In this document: in pieces, positions 6,722 to 7,932 of the stretch
Layout of the letters: the number at the start of each line of letters is the position of its first letter
How positions within the stretch are numbered: position 1 is the stretch's first letter
Assembly: GCA_002306975.1 (NCBI GenBank)
Contig: DBTI01000196.1
Location: 1-7,932, forward strand
Reading direction: 5' to 3'
DNA from: Ruminococcaceae bacterium UBA1320
Lineage (GTDB): Bacteria > Bacillota > Clostridia > Oscillospirales > Ethanoligenentaceae
DNA: 7,932 nucleotides
Notes under the pieces: generated by a model
Told to the model about the DNA's origin: nothing
Seen by the model: only the letters and a program-made list of their open reading frames with translations
Databases searched by the model: none
Translations under genes and position numbers: made by a program

Positions 6722-6757
6722 ATAAAGTCAGCAACCCGAGCAGGTTGCTGACTTTAT
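6722..6757 (-). terminator. Perfect 15-bp terminator stem upstream of the germination operon
   Basis: The arms 6722-6736 and 6743-6757 (GGTTGCTGACTTTAT) are perfectly complementary around a six-base loop. On the minus strand the stem ends in GACTTTATTTGTTT, a usable U-rich tail; on the plus strand the tail is poor. It directly follows the tRNA-like remnant at 6758-6832 and would stop leftward transcription before it enters the germination operon. Confidence 0.75.
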
Positions 6758-6832
6758 GATGGAGATAAGGAGGACCGAACTCCTTGACCTCTGCGTTGCG
6801 AACGCAGGGTTCTCGCGGAGTGAACAGTTATA
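6758..6832 (-). pseudogene. tRNA-Ala(CGC)-like remnant (copy 2)
   Basis: Read on the minus strand, this contains an intact anticodon arm CTGCG-TTCGCAA-CGCAG with anticodon CGC (alanine), the variable stretch AGGTC, an intact T-arm AGGAG-TTCGGTC-CTCCT, and the 3' strand TATCTCC with discriminator A. The T at the place of base 70 fits the G3-U70 identity pair of alanine tRNAs. A four-pair D-stem GTTC/GAAC is still possible, but its loop lacks the conserved GG. The 5' acceptor strand is missing: the bases upstream do not pair with TATCTCC. The end reads ATC instead of ACCA. It is therefore a broken tRNA and probably not charged. It abuts the terminator at 6722-6757, the normal layout of a tRNA gene. 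Confidence 0.7.
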
Positions 6833-6848
6833 GTCAAAACATTTTGAC
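6833..6848. repeat. Short near-palindrome beside the tRNA remnant
   Basis: GTCAAAA and TTTTGAC stand two bases apart. It abuts the broken 5' end of the tRNA-like sequence, at the point where the acceptor strand was lost. It could be an operator or a rearrangement junction; nothing more can be said. Confidence 0.3.
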
Positions 6849-6993
6849 AGCACGAGAGGGAATTTCCCATATCTGATTTGTGCATCATAACCAACCAGAC
6901 ACTGTTTTGAATAGAAACGGAGCTTGATTTATCATTTGCTTGAAGAGCCTTTGTTAGATGTTTGAGAAAAACATGAGAATAGAGTGGGTCGGA

Positions 6994-7052
6994 CAGATAG
7001 TTAGATAATATTTGAGAGCTTTTAGGATAACTAAAGTCAGTTTAACTATCTG
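6994..7052. repeat. 10-bp perfect inverted repeat closing a structured stretch
   Basis: CAGATAGTTA (6994-7003) is the exact reverse complement of TAACTATCTG (7043-7052). Between them TTTAG (7021-7025) and CTAAA (7031-7035) form a second stem around GATAA. The right arm ends on the first base of the GC-rich hairpin at 7052-7089. A second CTATCT at 7089-7094, just past that hairpin, could compete for the left arm. This suggests a folded RNA or an alternate-pairing switch, but no reading frame follows directly. Confidence 0.45.
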
Positions 7053-7089
7053 CGCCCCATATGTACCGTTTTGGGTGCATAGGGGGCGC
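7052..7089. other. Strong GC-rich hairpin
   Basis: The arms 7052-7067 and 7074-7089 pair over 16 positions with one A-G mismatch and one G-U wobble, around the loop GTTTTG. The wobble favours a plus-strand RNA. The tail is CTATCTTTGTTG, not a clean U-tract, so it is at best a weak terminator. It lies about 120 bases before the deoR-type promoter and would insulate it. Confidence 0.5.
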
Positions 7090-7164
7090 TATCTTTGTTG
7101 TGTAAGGAACCAAGCTTCGGTATAAGAAACTTGTGCTTGTCACTACAGTTTAAATCTCTATACG

Positions 7165-7222
7165 CAAACGAAACGGGACAAAACACGAATATAAACGAAA
7201 TAACCATTTACAAACACGAATA
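7165..7222 (+). promoter_or_regulatory. Repeated CGAA boxes, probable operator of the DeoR-family regulator
   Basis: Four similar boxes occur: CAAACGAAAC (7165-7174), AAACACGAATA (7181-7191), AAACGAAATA (7193-7202) and AAACACGAATA (7212-7222). The CG steps of the last three are 10 and 21 bases apart, about one and two helical turns. The last box lies in the spacer of the promoter at 7207-7235. DeoR-family repressors commonly bind repeated TTCG/TTTG-containing boxes, and this is the reverse-strand form. Autorepression is the simplest reading. Confidence 0.55.
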
Positions 7223-7235
7223 AACATGCTATTAT
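7207..7235 (+). promoter_or_regulatory. Sigma-A-type promoter of the DeoR-family gene
   Basis: TTTACA (7207-7212) and TATTAT (7230-7235) are each one base from the consensus and are 17 bases apart, and a TG motif stands one base before the -10. Transcription would start near 7242 and leave a leader of about 100 bases before the ATG at 7346. A small ACTAC/GTAGT stem lies within the leader. Confidence 0.7.
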
Positions 7236-7345
7236 TAAGCTGATAAAACTTTTGCGATAATTAAAAAGGCCTACAATGACTACTAAGTAGTTATGATACC
7301 TCACGGTCATATAAATTGAATTTTGAAAATTAGAAAGGTGATTTT

Positions 7346-7932
7346 ATGTTTGTCGAAGAACGGTATCAAGAGATCATAAAAATTCTTGATCAGGAAAACA
7401 AGGTTTTTGCTAACGATCTTGCAAATAGGTTTGAAGTCTCTATTGACACGATAAGAAGAGACCTTGCCACAATGGAGGAAAAAGGGTTACTCAGGCGAAC
7501 GCATGGCGGAGCCATCCACGCAACTAAAGTACGGGAAAAAGTGAAACATTCTTCTGTTGGGGGGGCTGAGAACGGCTCGTTGCATCATCATGCTATTGCA
7601 AAATATGCAGCAAATCTTATTGAAAATGGAGATACGGTTTTTATTGGAGGTAGCTTGCTTCATCACCTGCTATTAGAGTATCTACCTACGAATATTTCAT
7701 ATTCTGTCGTTACGAACTCCATTCAGGTAGCAGATCGCTTGAAGGACTATGGAAATACGGATGTATTTATGGTATGTGGAAAGATCATAAGCAAAGGACT
7801 TACCGTTGATGCCTTTGCAACCGAGTTTATAAGAAGTTTACGGATTGACACGGCTTTCCTTACGGGCGCAGGGATTAGTGCGAATCATGGTCTAAGCAAT
7901 GCTATCTCAGAAGCCGCAACATTCACCAAAGC
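7346..7932 (+). CDS. DeoR-family transcriptional regulator (3' end beyond the window)
   Basis: A sugar-type repressor, open to the end of the window with 195 complete codons. The N-terminal helix-turn-helix is clear: ERYQEIIKIL, VFANDLANRFEVSIDTIRRD and LATMEEKGLLRRTHGGA (about 5-56). The C-terminal sensor domain, which in this family binds a phosphorylated sugar, shows AIAKYAANLIENGDTVFIGG, SVVTNSIQVADRL, VCGKIISKGLT and FIRSLRIDTAFLTGAG. The usual DSGTT phosphate-binding loop is replaced by GGSLL (about 101-105), and the GADGI segment by GAGIS, so effector binding may be altered. The start has AAAGGTGA five bases before the ATG. No plus-strand gene lies upstream. It probably heads a carbohydrate operon whose other genes lie beyond 7932. 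Family members average about 250 residues, so roughly 55 are missing. Confidence 0.92.
   Translation, partial: MFVEERYQEIIKILDQENKVFANDLANRFEVSIDTIRRDLATMEEKGLLRRTHGGAIHATKVREKVKHSSVGGAENGSLHHHAIAKYAANLIENGDTVFIGGSLLHHLLLEYLPTNISYSVVTNSIQVADRLKDYGNTDVFMVCGKIISKGLTVDAFATEFIRSLRIDTAFLTGAGISANHGLSNAISEAATFTK

Noticed and set aside
2123..6832. Firm att sites of an integrative element
   Set aside because: The two tRNA-like copies share only about 11 identical bases in a row, and no integrase, excisionase or other mobility gene lies between them; kept only as a hypothesis.
6833..7170. Hidden protein-coding remnant
   Set aside because: Frames were read on both strands; they are interrupted often and show no recognisable motif.
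6994..7345. T-box or known riboswitch for the DeoR-family gene
   Set aside because: No T-box AGGGTGGNACCGCG sequence or other known riboswitch core is present, and the mapped promoter lies downstream of the structured region.
1..7932. CRISPR array or intact insertion sequence
   Set aside because: No regularly spaced repeats with unique spacers and no transposase frame with terminal inverted repeats were found.

Overview
This window looks like chromosomal DNA from an endospore-forming Firmicute, most likely in class Clostridia. The evidence is a complete germinant-receptor operon with the small membrane subunit often seen in clostridial versions, strong AGGAGG-type ribosome binding sites, and moderate GC with AT-rich intergenic DNA. 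The genus cannot be set from the sequence alone. All genes from 1 to about 6470 lie on the minus strand; only the last gene, cut by the window end, is on the plus strand.

Left part (1-1772, minus strand). A small secreted protein with a clear signal peptide (1298-1678) is followed by an OmpR-family response regulator (553-1233) and a membrane histidine kinase (38-556). Regulator and kinase overlap by ATGA and are surely co-expressed. A hairpin of about 18 bp stands between the secreted-protein gene and the regulator, so the regulator may be read at a reduced level from the upstream promoter. That promoter carries a direct repeat of 11-bp period placed 11 bases before a good -10, the layout of an OmpR/PhoB-type activator site. 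The secreted protein is therefore a likely regulated output, or accessory factor, of this two-component system. The kinase frame meets a stop codon directly after the phosphoacceptor histidine, and the next bases look like a scrambled H-box.

Region 1773-2268 has no intact gene. It holds a decayed MerR-family regulator (three in-frame stops), a terminator, and a decayed tRNA-like sequence that still ends in CCA.

Middle part (2269-6467, minus strand). The germinant-receptor operon runs in the order A (4911-6467), C lipoprotein (3685-4866), small two-helix membrane protein (3403-3627), B permease-like subunit (2269-3360). Together these would form an inner-membrane nutrient sensor of the dormant spore.

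Region 6468-7345 is 878 bases without an intact gene. It holds several hairpins, a perfect 15-bp terminator stem, a second tRNA-Ala-like remnant, and a strong promoter with repeated CGAA boxes. The terminator and tRNA remnant sit in the same order and orientation as the pair at 2078-2190, so the germination operon is bracketed by two diverged tRNA-plus-terminator units.

Right end (7346-7932, plus strand). A DeoR-family sugar-type repressor begins here; its operator-like repeats suggest it represses its own promoter. What it controls lies outside the window.
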